64,000 bases of DNA, taken from assembly GCA_015501055.1 (NCBI GenBank), contig JADNYV010000127.1, forward strand, positions 1 to 64,000. Direction: 5' to 3'. Each line of letters opens with the position of its first letter. Position 1 is the first letter of the stretch. The position numbers and the translations under genes are program-made. Positions 22,667 to 34,166 of this stretch are shown one piece after another. Source of the DNA: Mucidula mucida. Its lineage: Eukaryota > Basidiomycota > Agaricomycetes > Agaricales > Physalacriaceae. The notes below the pieces were generated by a model. The model was not told the DNA's origin and made no database searches. It saw only the letters and a program-made list of their open reading frames with translations.

Positions 22667-23862
22667 AAGTTGGCTTCTAGCTCCCAGAAGAGTTAAAAAT
22701 GTACAAAATAATGCAGACTCACAAAATGATGCGATGAACTTGATACTTTTTCGACACCTGTAAAAGGTCGTGCTACGCTTTAACGCCATCAATTGGATGA
22801 TACAGGTAAGTACCGGTGTCGACTGGTGTCGAAACCAGGATTCAAATTTCTTCTCGGAATAATTATAGGGCGGCTATTGCTGTCTTCCGGGCATCGATAT
22901 AGCACAGCATTTGGAGGCCGCAGCTCCTCCCTTCCCGAGTCGCCGTTCCTGTATAGTACGAGGAGCAGGAGGCAAGCTCGGAGTTGCCTGATTGAGAGAC
23001 GGCTTCCGGCTTGGCGCTTGTGATTGTGACCACGCTTTGTCAGCATTTCCCTTTTTTCGTCCTGCCTCTTCCTGACGCGACGCGTCTCTATCGCCAGTCT
23101 TTCCAACCTCGCGGACCGTTGAATAATATAGGGCCGCTGCTCAACCCGGTATTTTCTCTTTTGTTACTAGTGCTACTTGCCGCCGTTTTGTATCGTACTG
23201 ACAAGCTGGAAATCGTGTGATGTCCCCCAGTTCTTTCTTGTCTGACTTGGGGGCTCACTTGTTTTCCCTCTCGAAAAGATACATTTGTCGAGTCCGTGTG
23301 GTAGGAGCACGTCGACGTGACGTGCATTCCCCCACAGCGCTCTTCGTCTCTTTTAGTTCGAATCCTTATCACAAGTCCAATTTGTTGAGCTGTCTCTTCC
23401 TTCAGCAAACACGTATTAGGCGCCTCTGCATCGTAAGCACTTGTTGGCAAATGTATGTTCCTAGAAGTTGAAGTCCCATGTCGCCGTCAGACCTCAGACA
23501 AGCTCCGCGGCGCACCGCTTAATAATGCGCGGTGTCCTTACCTTACGTCAATCCCCCTAAGAAGATTGACTGATCGTTCCCAGCAAAGAGTCAGAGCAGC
23601 GCTCCAAGATGATGCGATCAAGGCGTAGACGCTCGCACTAGATTGCTTGGGCGGTTCTCATCTACATTGCGTGCCGAATTCAATTCCTCATCTGTCTCGA
23701 CGCTCTGATGGAGGACTGCTGACCCAAAGCTTCCGAAGGCGTGGACGTACAATTGATATCCATGGTATTTGCTCATTCGTGGTGGTGGAACAATCTGTCT
23801 GGCCTGTGCTCCATACGGTATCGAGATCTTAACCATTACGATTCACGTCCGTACAGCAACAA
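22667..23862. other. Intergenic, no supported gene
   Basis: About 1.2 kb with pyrimidine-rich stretches (23160-23250, 23330-23410) but no coding region with a domain. The last part is the promoter of the UstYa-like gene at 23863. Confidence 0.4.
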
Positions 23863-24518
23863 ATGTTTTCCTTCCGCCCTAAAGCTTTTCTCGGGCTCGC
23901 AGCTTTCGCACTGGGAGCATGGTTTGTCCTCAAGTCGTTGGCAGCAAATAAAGACGTTGTTGAAACCGGTAAAGTCCTTTCCTTCTTATTTCCGGTTTTA
24001 TTACTGAACGTTACCAGGCGTCTTCAACGGCGCATCTCCCAAGTGGAACATTGGCCATCTAGATACAGTCCGGATGCACGTTCAGAATACCGTTCATTAC
24101 CAATTGAACGGTTCCTTGGCGGAGGCACAATGGTCGTCGTTGATACCCGAAGGTGGCGGCATCGTTCGACTTGGCCCAAACCGAGAGCCTTTCATGCTCT
24201 CGATGTATCACCAACTGAGATGCCTCGATTTGATTCGGAAGGCGTATATTCACGGCGCAAATGGCGACCGTTCGTTCGACGCCGCTGCAGGGCATTGTTT
24301 AAACTACATTCGTACGCCTCCGTCCTCACCTGACCGTACGGGGGAACTAACTGGGAGTTAAAGGCCAGATGGTGTTTTGTCGCGGCGACCTCCGACTGGA
24401 GAGAGTAGTTGATCCGAATGGCCCACATGCTGTCCAGGTGCGGGAAACAACGACGTGCCAAGATTGGACCGCCGTATATAATAAAGTTCACGAAGTGCAT
24501 GGACGGGATGTCGTATAA
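23863..24518 (+). CDS. UstYa-like (DUF3328) protein with altered metal motifs, 184 aa
   Basis: Three exons (23863-23968, 24018-24311, 24364-24518) give an uninterrupted 184-residue frame. Residues 7-22 (AFLGLAAFALGAWFVL) form the N-terminal anchor. The body follows the family pattern: SMYHQLRCLDLIRKAY, then AGHCLNYIRQMVFCRG, LERVVDPNGPHAV and TTTCQDWTAVY. The two H-x-x-H-C motifs are both changed, to H-Q-L-R-C and A-A-G-H-C, so one His of each is missing while both Cys are kept. It may be a partner or regulatory subunit of the intact copy at 19428, or have a different chemistry. The frame and introns are clean, so it looks like an expressed gene rather than a relic. Confidence 0.85.
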
Positions 24519-24858
24519 GTATCGAATGGACTTGACTTGGTCCGCCGACGATCATCAATTTGACACCGAGCTCTCCTAGAAATGCCCACTGAGCCAGTGA
24601 AAGAATTTCATCGAGATCTATTTTTGAGGTGAGAACAACTTTGTTGCTCAGCTTAACAGCGTGTGTAAATCTCAACGGCATTTTTAGACCAGAGACAGCT
24701 GAGTTCAGGCCCCAGACTCCTTCCCATTCGTCTTCACGCCCAGCAAAATAATCTCAAATCCTTGTGCGAATAGATAGTTGAATACAAGTTGAATAAATAT
24801 ATTACCTCGATCACGATTCGAACCCTCCTCCAATCAATTGATGGTATTATGTAACTCC

Positions 24859-25352
24859 AAACCTTATTATTTTGCTAAGGCGTAAAGACGACTGGCATAA
24901 CTTGCAGGTAGTTGTTTGTTTGGCTACAGCCTCTACCGTGGCTCGGTCCAGAATTCGAGCGATCAGAAGAGCTCACAGCCACAGGATCCTCCATCAGAGC
25001 TCTTCTGGGAGCGAGGTTGAGCTTCCGGAAGGACTATCGGGAGGCACCAGATCTGGGATCTCGTCTTCGCCTGGGTTATCTGCTACTTGCGCGCCGATGA
25101 TTTTGTATTGCGCCACAAATCGCAGTGCAAGCAAGAAGAATCCGGTGCAAATTATAGCACTCGACATGGTGTCAGAATAACAAGAAATATATTTCATTTT
25201 CTGTCCTTCATCCCTCGCACACGAGGCAACTTCATCGATAGCGCGAACATGAGGTGCGACGAGGCGGTGAGGCTGTGCCAGGCCGTAGCCAAACAAACAA
25301 GTTTGGCAAGTTATGCCAGTCGTCTTTATGCCTTAGCAGAATAATAAGGTTT
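24859..25352. mobile_element. Inverted-repeat (foldback/MITE-like) element, about 494 bases
   Basis: The left arm begins AAACCTTATTATTTTGCTAA and continues through GGCGTAAAGACGACTGGCAT to a TTTGTTTGGCTAC block. The right arm is its reverse complement, ending ...GCAGAATAATAAGGTTT. The arms are about 65 bases long and nearly perfect. The interior has a 100-codon open frame on the minus strand (25296-24994) with one hydrophobic segment (AIICTGFFLLALRFV) that I do not recognise. Confidence 0.75.
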
Positions 25353-25450
25353 GATGGGAGTACAAAGATAAGGAGATAAGATTAAAAATTACAAAACATG
25401 ATTACGATTACTGGTATCATCTCATCAAATCATCTGTTCTCGGATTTGGG

Positions 25451-25475
25451 ATTATTCTGCTAGGCATAAAGACGA
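25451..25475 (+). repeat. Solo copy of the same terminal-repeat sequence
   Basis: ATTATTCTGCTAGGCATAAA followed by GACGA repeats the outer part of the arms at 24859-25352. It lies about 210 bases before the mobile-type gene at 25685 and is likely its left terminal repeat. No matching right end was found downstream. Confidence 0.6.
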
Positions 25476-25684
25476 ATGGGAAGGAGTCTGTTCAGGCCCA
25501 TGATCCATGCCTGTGCAGGCCTTAGTCCATTTCGAGACTAAGGCCAATACTCGGGTCCATGATGTAAGCGGGCCGAGCGTGACGGTCCGAGTCAGACCGT
25601 AATAGCACCGTCGTTTATCTTTTACCATCACCGTCGCGCCGACGCCACGAATACAACACATTTTTACACCTTGCCTCCAGCAGC

Positions 25685-28600
25685 CATGGCCACTCCTGAT
25701 CCTCCTGAGGGTATGAAATATACCAAGAAAACTGGCAAGCTCTCGAAGGCAGGCTGGGGTGGTTCCCGTGCCAAAGCCGGCCGCAGATCTACAGCTGCAC
25801 GATACACGACTGCAGCACCATCAACGGCAGCCATTACTCCGCAAAGTCTAGCACCACCAGCTCTCAATCCTTCCATTCTTCCACCTCCTTCTACCTCAAT
25901 GCTTCCCTCGAGACAACACCCCATCCAACCCGGCGCATTCTTTGACCGTCGAGACACGCGCCAAGGGTTACCGAGCGCGCCAGCAACGACGAGTACTCGC
26001 AGTACTGTCACTAGGAGTGTATCTATTGCGCAAAACGCCTCAGACACGGGATTTCAATCGACTAGTGCGTCTAATTCTCTGAATCTTGGTTTTGTCAATC
26101 TAATTGCGCTTTGCAGATACCCTGTCTTCCTCTGCACCTCGTGTTGATCCTGGAATGCTCTCACAAGATGAGATTCATCGTTTACACAACGATCTCGCGT
26201 TCATATCAGAGAACGATGAACACGGTGACATCGTGTCTGGGTTTGACCACATCGACGATAGTTTGGCGGAGGATCTTGTGCCCGATGCCAACAATGACGG
26301 CACCACCACTTCGCAAGCTGAGCAAGAGCCTTCTGACGATGCTCCTGAGTCAATGGTGCGCCAGTTTCTGCTTGCGTTCAAGGAGAGAGTGGTGAAAGAG
26401 ATCGAGACTTACGGCCAACCGCTCTGCTACCAACGCGGGCAATTGTTCGATTATGCCATTCATCCTATCTTTGCGCTCAAGCGAGCTGGTCTTGTTGAAT
26501 TCACTCCCAATCGACTGTACGAGCGTGATGTCTTTGTATGGCTGCCTTCGTACTTGCCCGGTTGCCCTCAGAAGTTTAAATGCACATGTGGAAAGCAGCT
26601 CTCGAAGCGCGGTAAGTTTGTCTTGATAGTTTAACACTGGTCCTGATTGTTACTATAGGCTATCCTGACAAGCCTGTCGCTCGACGGATTTGACGCACCC
26701 CGGTGGACTATTTTTTGTTTACCAATCGCTTCTCATATGACTCAAGTCGTACATCGGAGCCAGGCTGTGGTTCAACTTTGCTTGGAACTGATCCATTCAT
26801 TATTGCACAACTGCCACGATTTGTACAAGAGTTTTTCCCTGGTAAGTTAGTGACTGTTTATATGTGCTATCATGTATTTATCTAGTTTTATGAGGATTCA
26901 TATCGGCTCGCGGCGCCCTTGACAAGGAGATGATGTGGAAGCTTTCATCGGGAATTGTAAGGCGGCTTGGACCATCACCGTTTTCGGAAATGGTCTTAGA
27001 GTTGCAGAGCAAGTATCATGCCCGGTGTGAGCTTGCCTATTATGCTGCTGCTGCTCACTATGGGAGACATGGTAAAGAGCAAATTCCAGCCTTCTCTGCC
27101 TTTAATGATCCTACTGGATTTGCGGGCTCTCCACCATCCACAGGATATCTCACTGCTATGTATACAGACTATGTCAACGCACATCGCATCTACATGGATC
27201 ATGCACAGGCAGCTCTTCCGTTAGATGTTGCAAAGGTTGATCACACATTTGATGTAAGTATTAAGTATAACTACATGTGAGGAGATGTATATACTGATTG
27301 TTATAACAGGTTCTCAAGTACATGGGTGGTGTGAAGGGCCAAAAGATTTGGAAAGCCGAGTATAATGTTGTAAATCAGTTTGAGGAGGTTCGCGCTGAGT
27401 GTTTAGTACCAACAAAGTCACTCTCTGTTGTCTGCACAAAGCTTCAGGATATTCAGAAGACTTTGAAGGCAGTCGGACATTTACCTACCAAACTATTATA
27501 TACAGATTCACCTCAAGGTTGGTATTTTTTTTCTCTAACTTTGATTAGAGCTAATGCCTTCTACAGTTGAGCAAGGCTTTCATGAAGCAATTACAGAATC
27601 ACTTTCTGTAAATGTGCGACATGTCTCAACATGGACAGATCTTCCCCCTTTGAGCGAACACGTTCATCTGATGTGACAGTGAACTTTGCAAGTGATTCTA
27701 TGGTGATTGATAGTCTGACTGCAGATGTGGTCCAGGAAGTAAGGGAGGCCGTAGCAGGAAGTACCTATGTTGTTGGTGTAGCTGTTAAGTTTCGCCCCGG
27801 TGTTGGAGACAAGCCATGTCTCGACATTATTCAACTTAGGACAAAAACTCGAATTTTTGTATTCAAAGTACGTAATGTGTAAATTCTATCAATTTACTCA
27901 TACACTTATTTCACTTTGTAGGTTACTGCTTTTAATGAGCGAAGTCATTTTCTGCCTTCATTGAAGGCAATATTTACAAATAACTCCATTCTCAAAGTTG
28001 GAGTTCAGATTCGACAGACTCTTCTTGCTATTGGCGAATCCCTTTTGCTTCCAGAACTTATCACACATATTCGCTCTCCTCAAAATCCTGTATTTGTTGA
28101 TCTTGGTAGCCATGCTAAACTAGCTGGCGCCCTCGATGATCCAAATGCCTCACTTCATGCTCTTGCTGGTATTATTCTGCAAAGATCATTTGAACCACCT
28201 ACTTCTGATCCCTATTCTTGGTCTTTAGAACTCTCAAATTCTGCAGTTGAGAGCCTATACTCTGAAAGTGACTGTATATGGCAAATCTGGGCAGCCTTAT
28301 TTAATCGCCAGTCTGTAGGGCTGAAGCTCTCACCTATTTAGGCAAGCACTGATGGTCAGCTTGTCACTCTTGTACTTGGCTGTAAATCTGTGGTACATGG
28401 TCATATCCTCACAAACCATCCTGGCTATATTGATGTGGTCAAAGATGCGGATGGAAACACACATCGAATGAATATTTCTCGAACTCGAACTCTCATTCAG
28501 CTAACAGAGGATCTTGTTCCTCTTGCCATTCTTACTCTACATCGTCAAACTATGCAGTGGATCTTTGATTATGAACAGCAGACTGTAGTGACCACTACTC

Positions 28601-30859
28601 AGCTTCACTCTTGTGCTGCCACACGGCCTGCACCAGCTCACTCTGCATATGGCTTTGCTGTTCCTATGCCTTCCAGCTCTATGCATGATGAAGACAATAC
28701 TCCCTTTTCCATCTCATATCAGCCTGCATTATCTGAAATTCAGATTGAGGAATGGAAGCCTACAGAGGATGATGAGTTTTTGTCGGATGATGAAAGTGAT
28801 ATTGAAGAGGTAATCTTATGTTTAACTTCCATATTCTGTACTAAACAGTAAGTCAGGATTTTGCAAATTGGACAGATGAACAAGTCATGGCAGAAGCAAC
28901 AAGTCACTGAACTACTCTTCAGTACTACTACCAAACAGCAGGTGATTCTGAGTCGGAGGAAACACTTCCATCATGTATTCTTAATGATGCTCTTCATTTT
29001 ATGGATTGCCTGCTACGCCTCCTTGCTAAATGGCATTCAGCATTCAAAGCCTTTTCACATGACTTCAGTGAGGCAATCTTTATCCGGGACAAGGATGATG
29101 AGACTGCAGTTAAAGCAGTCTTAGAAAAGAAAGGTATTAGTTGGGAGTTTGCTAAACGTGGAAAGTCGACAAGCTTGAATTGAAGGATACGGCGCTACAT
29201 CCCAAAGGTCAGGTATTGCTTAAACGACTAACTGTCTTATTTGATGGATACAAGAATATGCTTTGCTCCACTAAGAAGAAGCACTCCAATCGAGATCACT
29301 TCTTCAGTGAGGAAGCAAGACAGATGGCAGACCGTCTTCTTGATACAGTGCGACACGGATTTCTCTCCGACCCGCCAGGTATCCCACTCTATTATCTTAT
29401 GGGAAAGGACAATGATGGTTTAAACCTGTATTGAACAATACGTGGTACCAATTCAGTTGAGGGTGGTGTTCATATGGCCGTGCGGCGAGTGTTTGGCTCA
29501 CTCAAGGCTTCACCTGAGCTTGCTGAGTGCATATTGATCAATTGGACCTTTCGTCGTAATCAATCGGTATGTTTTCAGGCTATTCATTTTCATGTACTTA
29601 CCCCCAATAGGTTGGGTATCATAATCGGACAGGAAAGAGATTTCGAGAACACTTTGATATGTGGTTAAAGGATGAGATTGCTGAGTTTACCGCTCTACTC
29701 GATATCATGCCATCATTCCGCCTTCCACGCCTACTTGCTACACGCATCGCAACATTGGAGACTTTTGGAATCCTTCCTATGGATACTGGTCTTGCAGAGG
29801 AGCTTGGTATAACCACACTTCCACCTGTCAAGGTTGAGGGTATCCCACATTATTGTGACCTTCCCGTGCACACGCTCACCCGCCTTTCAACTCACTCAAC
29901 AGACCAGTATTGCTATCTGCAACTGTGTCAGCGCACTTTATATCCTGTTCTACCTGTTGCATCTCTTGCAGAGTTTTGCCACTTTAAAACTCTAATCAAC
30001 ATGCCACGATTCAAGAAAGGACGCAGCGGCTACCCACCCCACGAAGCGTTCAAGAATATCGACTTTAAAAAGCTTGCACAGTTTTGGAATGCATCTGTTG
30101 ACATGCAAGACCGAACAATTACAGATTCAAATCAACGCCTCTACTACAAACTCCCCGCACAACTCGAACTCCATCACAAGAAGACGATCTTGTGGAATTC
30201 GGAGCGCTCAACCCTTCTGTACGGCGAAAACGCTGTTGCGTTGCAGGCATTCACAGATCTCCTTGCATCAGACAAGAATATGACAAGCATCCTACCAGCG
30301 ATGCCTCTGCCAGTGGACACTGATGATGCCTTGAAAACTGGTGAGTCCCATTGCTCCTACCACTCTGTCCGTATTAATGCTTTTCACAGTTGAAGAACTT
30401 TACGCGTCAATCAACCTGCAGTCGTTTGATCCAATGTCATCACGAGAAGGCGAAAGCATCCAAGTCGCGGGCAGAAATAACGATGTGAGCATTGATGTTG
30501 ATTTCAACGATCCAGAGGCAATGGACACCAGTGATCCTCCGTTTGTCAACACATCATCATTGTCGATGAACGAACAGCCAGTAGTACCCCAGCAGCAATC
30601 GACTCTGCAGGTCACTCAAGGAACGCTTGGCTTTGCGCGCGAGATGCCAACGAGTGCGAAAGCCAAAGGCAAAAAGCGCGATCGTTGTGCCGTTTGCCTC
30701 AAGTATTATTGTATGCGCTGTTGGGACTGTCCGGGAACAGGGAATCGTGACAAGTGCGGCTGTCCGCATCCTCGGCTGGGGAAAGGGGAGAGAGTTCGTG
30801 GCATAACGGACGAGATGGTACTGGCACGTAACCAGGCCCAAAGAGAGGAAGGGATTTAG
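25685..30859 (+). pseudogene. DUF6729 / 3'-5' exonuclease-like mobile-element gene (decayed)
   Basis: A very large multi-exon gene of the multicopy mushroom type. In order: a low-complexity Ser/Thr/Pro N-terminus, an acidic region, the DUF6729-like block (RDVFVWLPSYLPGCPQKFKC, then TNRFSYDS... and IIAQLPRFVQEFFP), an RNase-H-fold 3'-5' exonuclease-like part (VDLGSHAKLAGALDDP), a GTNSVEGGVHMAVRRVFG block and a C-terminal cysteine cluster (DRCAVCLKYYCMRCWDCPG). The usual exonuclease D-x-E appears as VGVAVKF, so it is probably dead. Lesions that interrupt otherwise open frames are TGA 26691-26693, a TGA near 26889, a frameshift near 27675, TAG 28339-28341, TGA 29181-29183 and TGA 29432-29434. 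Its role in transposition is inferred from copy number in such genomes and the terminal repeat at 25451, not shown here. Confidence 0.65.
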
Positions 30860-31097
30860 ACCTTGCTGTCGCACGGAGGAGGTAAAATATTCGAAAAAAT
30901 GTTGCATTGATAGTAAAAAATACATTGACTAATAATCCAGATGGTGCGGCGTGTGCTCGTATGCGTCCGCGTGCGCGAACAGTACTCGCAGCACGCAGAG
31001 AGTAGACAGATACAAAGTCAGAGCTCACCACTTCCTCGACGCGCCAGCACCGGGGATGGCACATATGCACGCCTCAATGGCTGTCTCTGGGCGTTGT
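30860..31097. other. Short spacer after the mobile-type gene
   Basis: No gene or matching right terminal repeat seen. Confidence 0.3.
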
Positions 31098-31433
31098 GAG
31101 TGGGGGGCCGAGTTGAAGGACAACGAAAACATAAAGATGGGAGCCTGGAGCAGAGCTGACGAAAATAGAAAAGCAAATGTAGAAGAAATACACACCACGT
31201 TGAGCTGTGCGCGTCCGCGACGCCGATTAGCCCAGATCCAAACTCTTGTCCTTGCTGTAGGCTGACATGACGGCGGAGGTTCAGCCAATCGTCATCCATA
31301 GGCGTGGCTGCTCCGTCCTGGAGGCTTATGTGTTCGCAAAGTGCTCGTTGTGAGTGCAAGATCATAGACGCTTGGTGGTGGTTGCCGTTCCGTTGAGGTT
31401 GTTGATCGTTCCAAAGTGTGTCGTTTATGCAGA
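31098..31433 (-). repeat. Diverged tandem repeat unit 1 (about 336 bases)
   Basis: It matches unit 2 over nearly its full length. On the minus strand it contains a coding-like stretch, ISLQDGAATPMDDDWLNLRR and then HVSLQQGQEFGSGLIGVAD, followed by a possible donor GTGTGTATTT. I do not recognise the encoded sequence. Confidence 0.6.
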
Positions 31434-31770
31434 GTAATGGGGCCGGGTTGAATCACAGCAGAAATGGGACGATGGGAGCCTGAAAAAAAGTACTGGTGAA
31501 GATAGAAAAGAAGAGGAAGACAAATACACACCGCGTTGAGCTGGACGCGTCCGCAACGCCGACCAGCCCAGATACAAACTCCTGGTCTTGCTGTAGGCTA
31601 ACATGTCGGCGGAGTGGTGCATCCAGTGTCTTGAAAAACAGCATCATTCTCCAGAAGCGTGGCTGCTCCGTCCTGGAGGCTTACGCGTCCGCGGCGTGCT
31701 CGTTGTGAGAGCAAAATTAAGAACACTGGTGGTGGTTACCGGTAAGGTCGTCCGTGGTGACACTGTTTGG
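31434..31770 (-). repeat. Diverged tandem repeat unit 2
   Basis: Second unit of the tandem duplication. The coding-like stretch (SLQDGAAT, then HVSLQQDQEFVSGLVGVADA) is split between two frames, so at least this unit is not intact. Confidence 0.6.
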
Positions 31771-32678
31771 GTCCGGACAGCGTGCCAGCACATGCTGACA
31801 GTGACACGTCCAGAGTAAATAAGTCGGAGGATGCGCCCAGGCGTTCACGCGTTCGCGTGCCGTGAACGAGAGTGTTGATGGAAGGAAAGATCGTTGAGAT
31901 TGCAAGGCGGTAATCGGCGCCAAACAAGCACGTGATTTCCATCTTGAATTCGATTCGCTGGGGCTTAAGTCCCAATCGAGCCGTATCTCCGAAAAAACTT
32001 GGGCCTTGAAACCTGGCCCCAGCCAAACGGACGCATAGGCCCGACTTGAAAAGAATCAATCAATCGTCAATACACGCCGCTCTGACGCGATTCAGGTCAA
32101 ATTAGCTCGTAGATACATGCAACAGTATGTTCATAATCCTCTCTCTCTTTCTCTCTTTTTCTCTCTTTTCCTCAACTTGAAAAACTTGAAAAACTCACTT
32201 TCTGCACAGACATGGGCCATAGGCCTGAGTTCAGTCTTCCTCTCCGGCAATACACAGCCGTCCAACCGACAGACTCGTTCGAACCAATGATGGCATATCT
32301 TTAAGCGCATCTCGCCTTTCCCGTTACGCCGGCGCATAGCATCTCCTCATCTAGTTTCCACGTTTCTTGCGCACCTAGCCCCACGGATCGATTGCCCACT
32401 CATCAATGATATGGCCTTCATAGCGCTCTGCATCCTTACATCAAAGATCAACTACTTACAGCGTCAACTTCAATACAGGTACATTCAGCAGAACGTAACT
32501 TGGGTTGATTGGATCGAAACGGTAACCCGTGCCTTGACGCGGCTCAGCACCAGGTCGACGTTGCGCAAAAAAAGGCATGTCGTTTCCATGACCAATCGTC
32601 TTGATTTGGCTCATCTTACGCACCTTTAAAGCTCACGCCGATGTTCTGCCAGCACATTGCGACACCCACTCTGGAACC
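31771..32678. other. Intergenic with polypyrimidine tract
   Basis: Contains a CTCTCTCTTTCTCTC-rich run at about 32139-32175. No supported gene. Confidence 0.4.
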
Positions 32679-34013
32679 ATGCCCTCCGAGTTCGCGCCCC
32701 CGGGAGAGAGCGCTGCCGACCTCTGGGTCGAGCAATCCAACCTGAATGGTGTAATACTGGCGGGCGTAGCTTATGGTAAGCCCGCTGCCACCACGCCACC
32801 ATCTCTTTCCATTAACAGATATGGCGCGTAGGCGTCCTTTTTGCGATCAGCTTCCAAGCCCTGCTGCTTTTCCTGAAGCCCGCCATGGGGAAGCCAGTCC
32901 AGTGGACCTGGATCGCCTACATATCGTTCATGTTCACTCTGGCAACACTGGGGTTTGCAGGGAACGTCAAGTTTAATCAGTTGACATATATCGATCAACG
33001 TAACATCCCCGGTGGTCCCAATGCGTATACTGCGAAGTACTATTCGATATGGGTTAACATGATGTCGTTCGGGTCGTAAGTGGCCTCCACTTTACATCCC
33101 ATTTGTGGTCCTACTTACATACCTCGATCAAGATATGTTGTTATGAGCTGGGTTGCGGACGCTCTTGTGGTGAGTTATGAACGAAAGTACTGGTCTGCGA
33201 TGACCTGTTAACGGGCGTTTGTAGCTGTGGCGATTTAGCCTCATCTGGAGCTACAACTATCGCCTCTGTATCTTCCCGGTCTGTATATGGTTGGCGACCA
33301 TATGTAGGTACCTTCATATCTGAGCGTATTACTGCTCTAATGCGGTCACTTTCAGCCATGTCTATCGCTTTGCTCGTGGCGATGACTCGTCCCGGAGCGG
33401 ACTTTTGGAGTGACAACGCTGTCAACTTTGGCATCGCGTACTGGTCGCTTTCCATTTCTCTGAATATTATCCTCACCTGCATGATCGTGGCAAGGCTCCT
33501 CTTCTTCCGTCGGCGTTCGAGGAATCTCTTGGGCCAGCGATCCGAAATGTACACCTCCGTCGTGGCGATGCTCATAGAGTCGTCCTCGCTATATTCCATA
33601 TGGGGGCTAGTCTTCGTCATTGCATACGCGCGCGGAAGTCCTTTCCAGAACCTCGTTCTTCCGCCTCTGGGTCAGGTCCAGGTGAGCTACAATGCATGAT
33701 GTGTAGGTCGCATGAACTGAAACGGCCATAGGGGATTGCACCTGTTCTCATTCTCTTCCGTGTCGCACAGGGAAGAGCTTGGTCGAGCAAGACCGCCCAG
33801 ACAATAAGCTGGGGACCAAGCACTTCATATGGGTCATCAAGTACACGCAGCACCGGAGGAACTGCCATCGCTCTTTCGAACCTCACAACGTCAAAGCCGA
33901 CTACTATTCAAATTACCTCCACCACTATCACCGAAACCGACAAAGTCCGCGACGAATCCTCGCATTGGGACACCACTTCGCAAACAGGCTCCGGTAAACC
34001 AAACGTAGTTTGA
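32679..34013 (+). CDS. 7-TM integral membrane protein, intact second family member
   Basis: ATG 32679 (MPSEFAPPGESAADLWVEQS) opens a six-exon gene that keeps one frame to TGA 34011-34013. It has seven hydrophobic segments, including VLFAISFQALLLFLKP, WTWIAYISFMFTLATLGFAG, IFPVCIWLATISMSIALLVA and SLYSIWGLVFVIAYA. It also has the loop YLxxFSLIWSYNYR-like segment after DALVLWRF and the GIAPVLILFRVAQGR entry into a Ser/Thr-rich cytoplasmic tail. It shares the topology and the GIAP signature with the gene at 8130, which belongs to the same large Agaricomycete group of unknown function. It ends 153 bases from the convergent methyltransferase gene. Confidence 0.85.
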
Positions 34014-34166
34014 TATCATATGTGGCGGACTCGTGTATACCTTATTAAGTATTTTTGTAACATCTTACCTCTTTGCTATCACCTTCTTATATCTTGTATT
34101 TTGCATGTACCTACGACCAGAATGGAGCTGACTTGATGAAACAATAATATTGCACGGGCAAAGTGC

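Noticed and set aside
25664..26047. Minus-strand open frame opposite the start of the mobile-type gene
   Set aside because: Antisense to the Ser/Pro-rich N-terminal exon and without a domain; a shadow frame.
10786..29434. Possibility that TGA is recoded as an amino acid
   Set aside because: TGA interrupts only transposon genes, while ordinary genes here (two 7-TM/peptide/F-box examples) end at TGA; mutation is the simpler reading.
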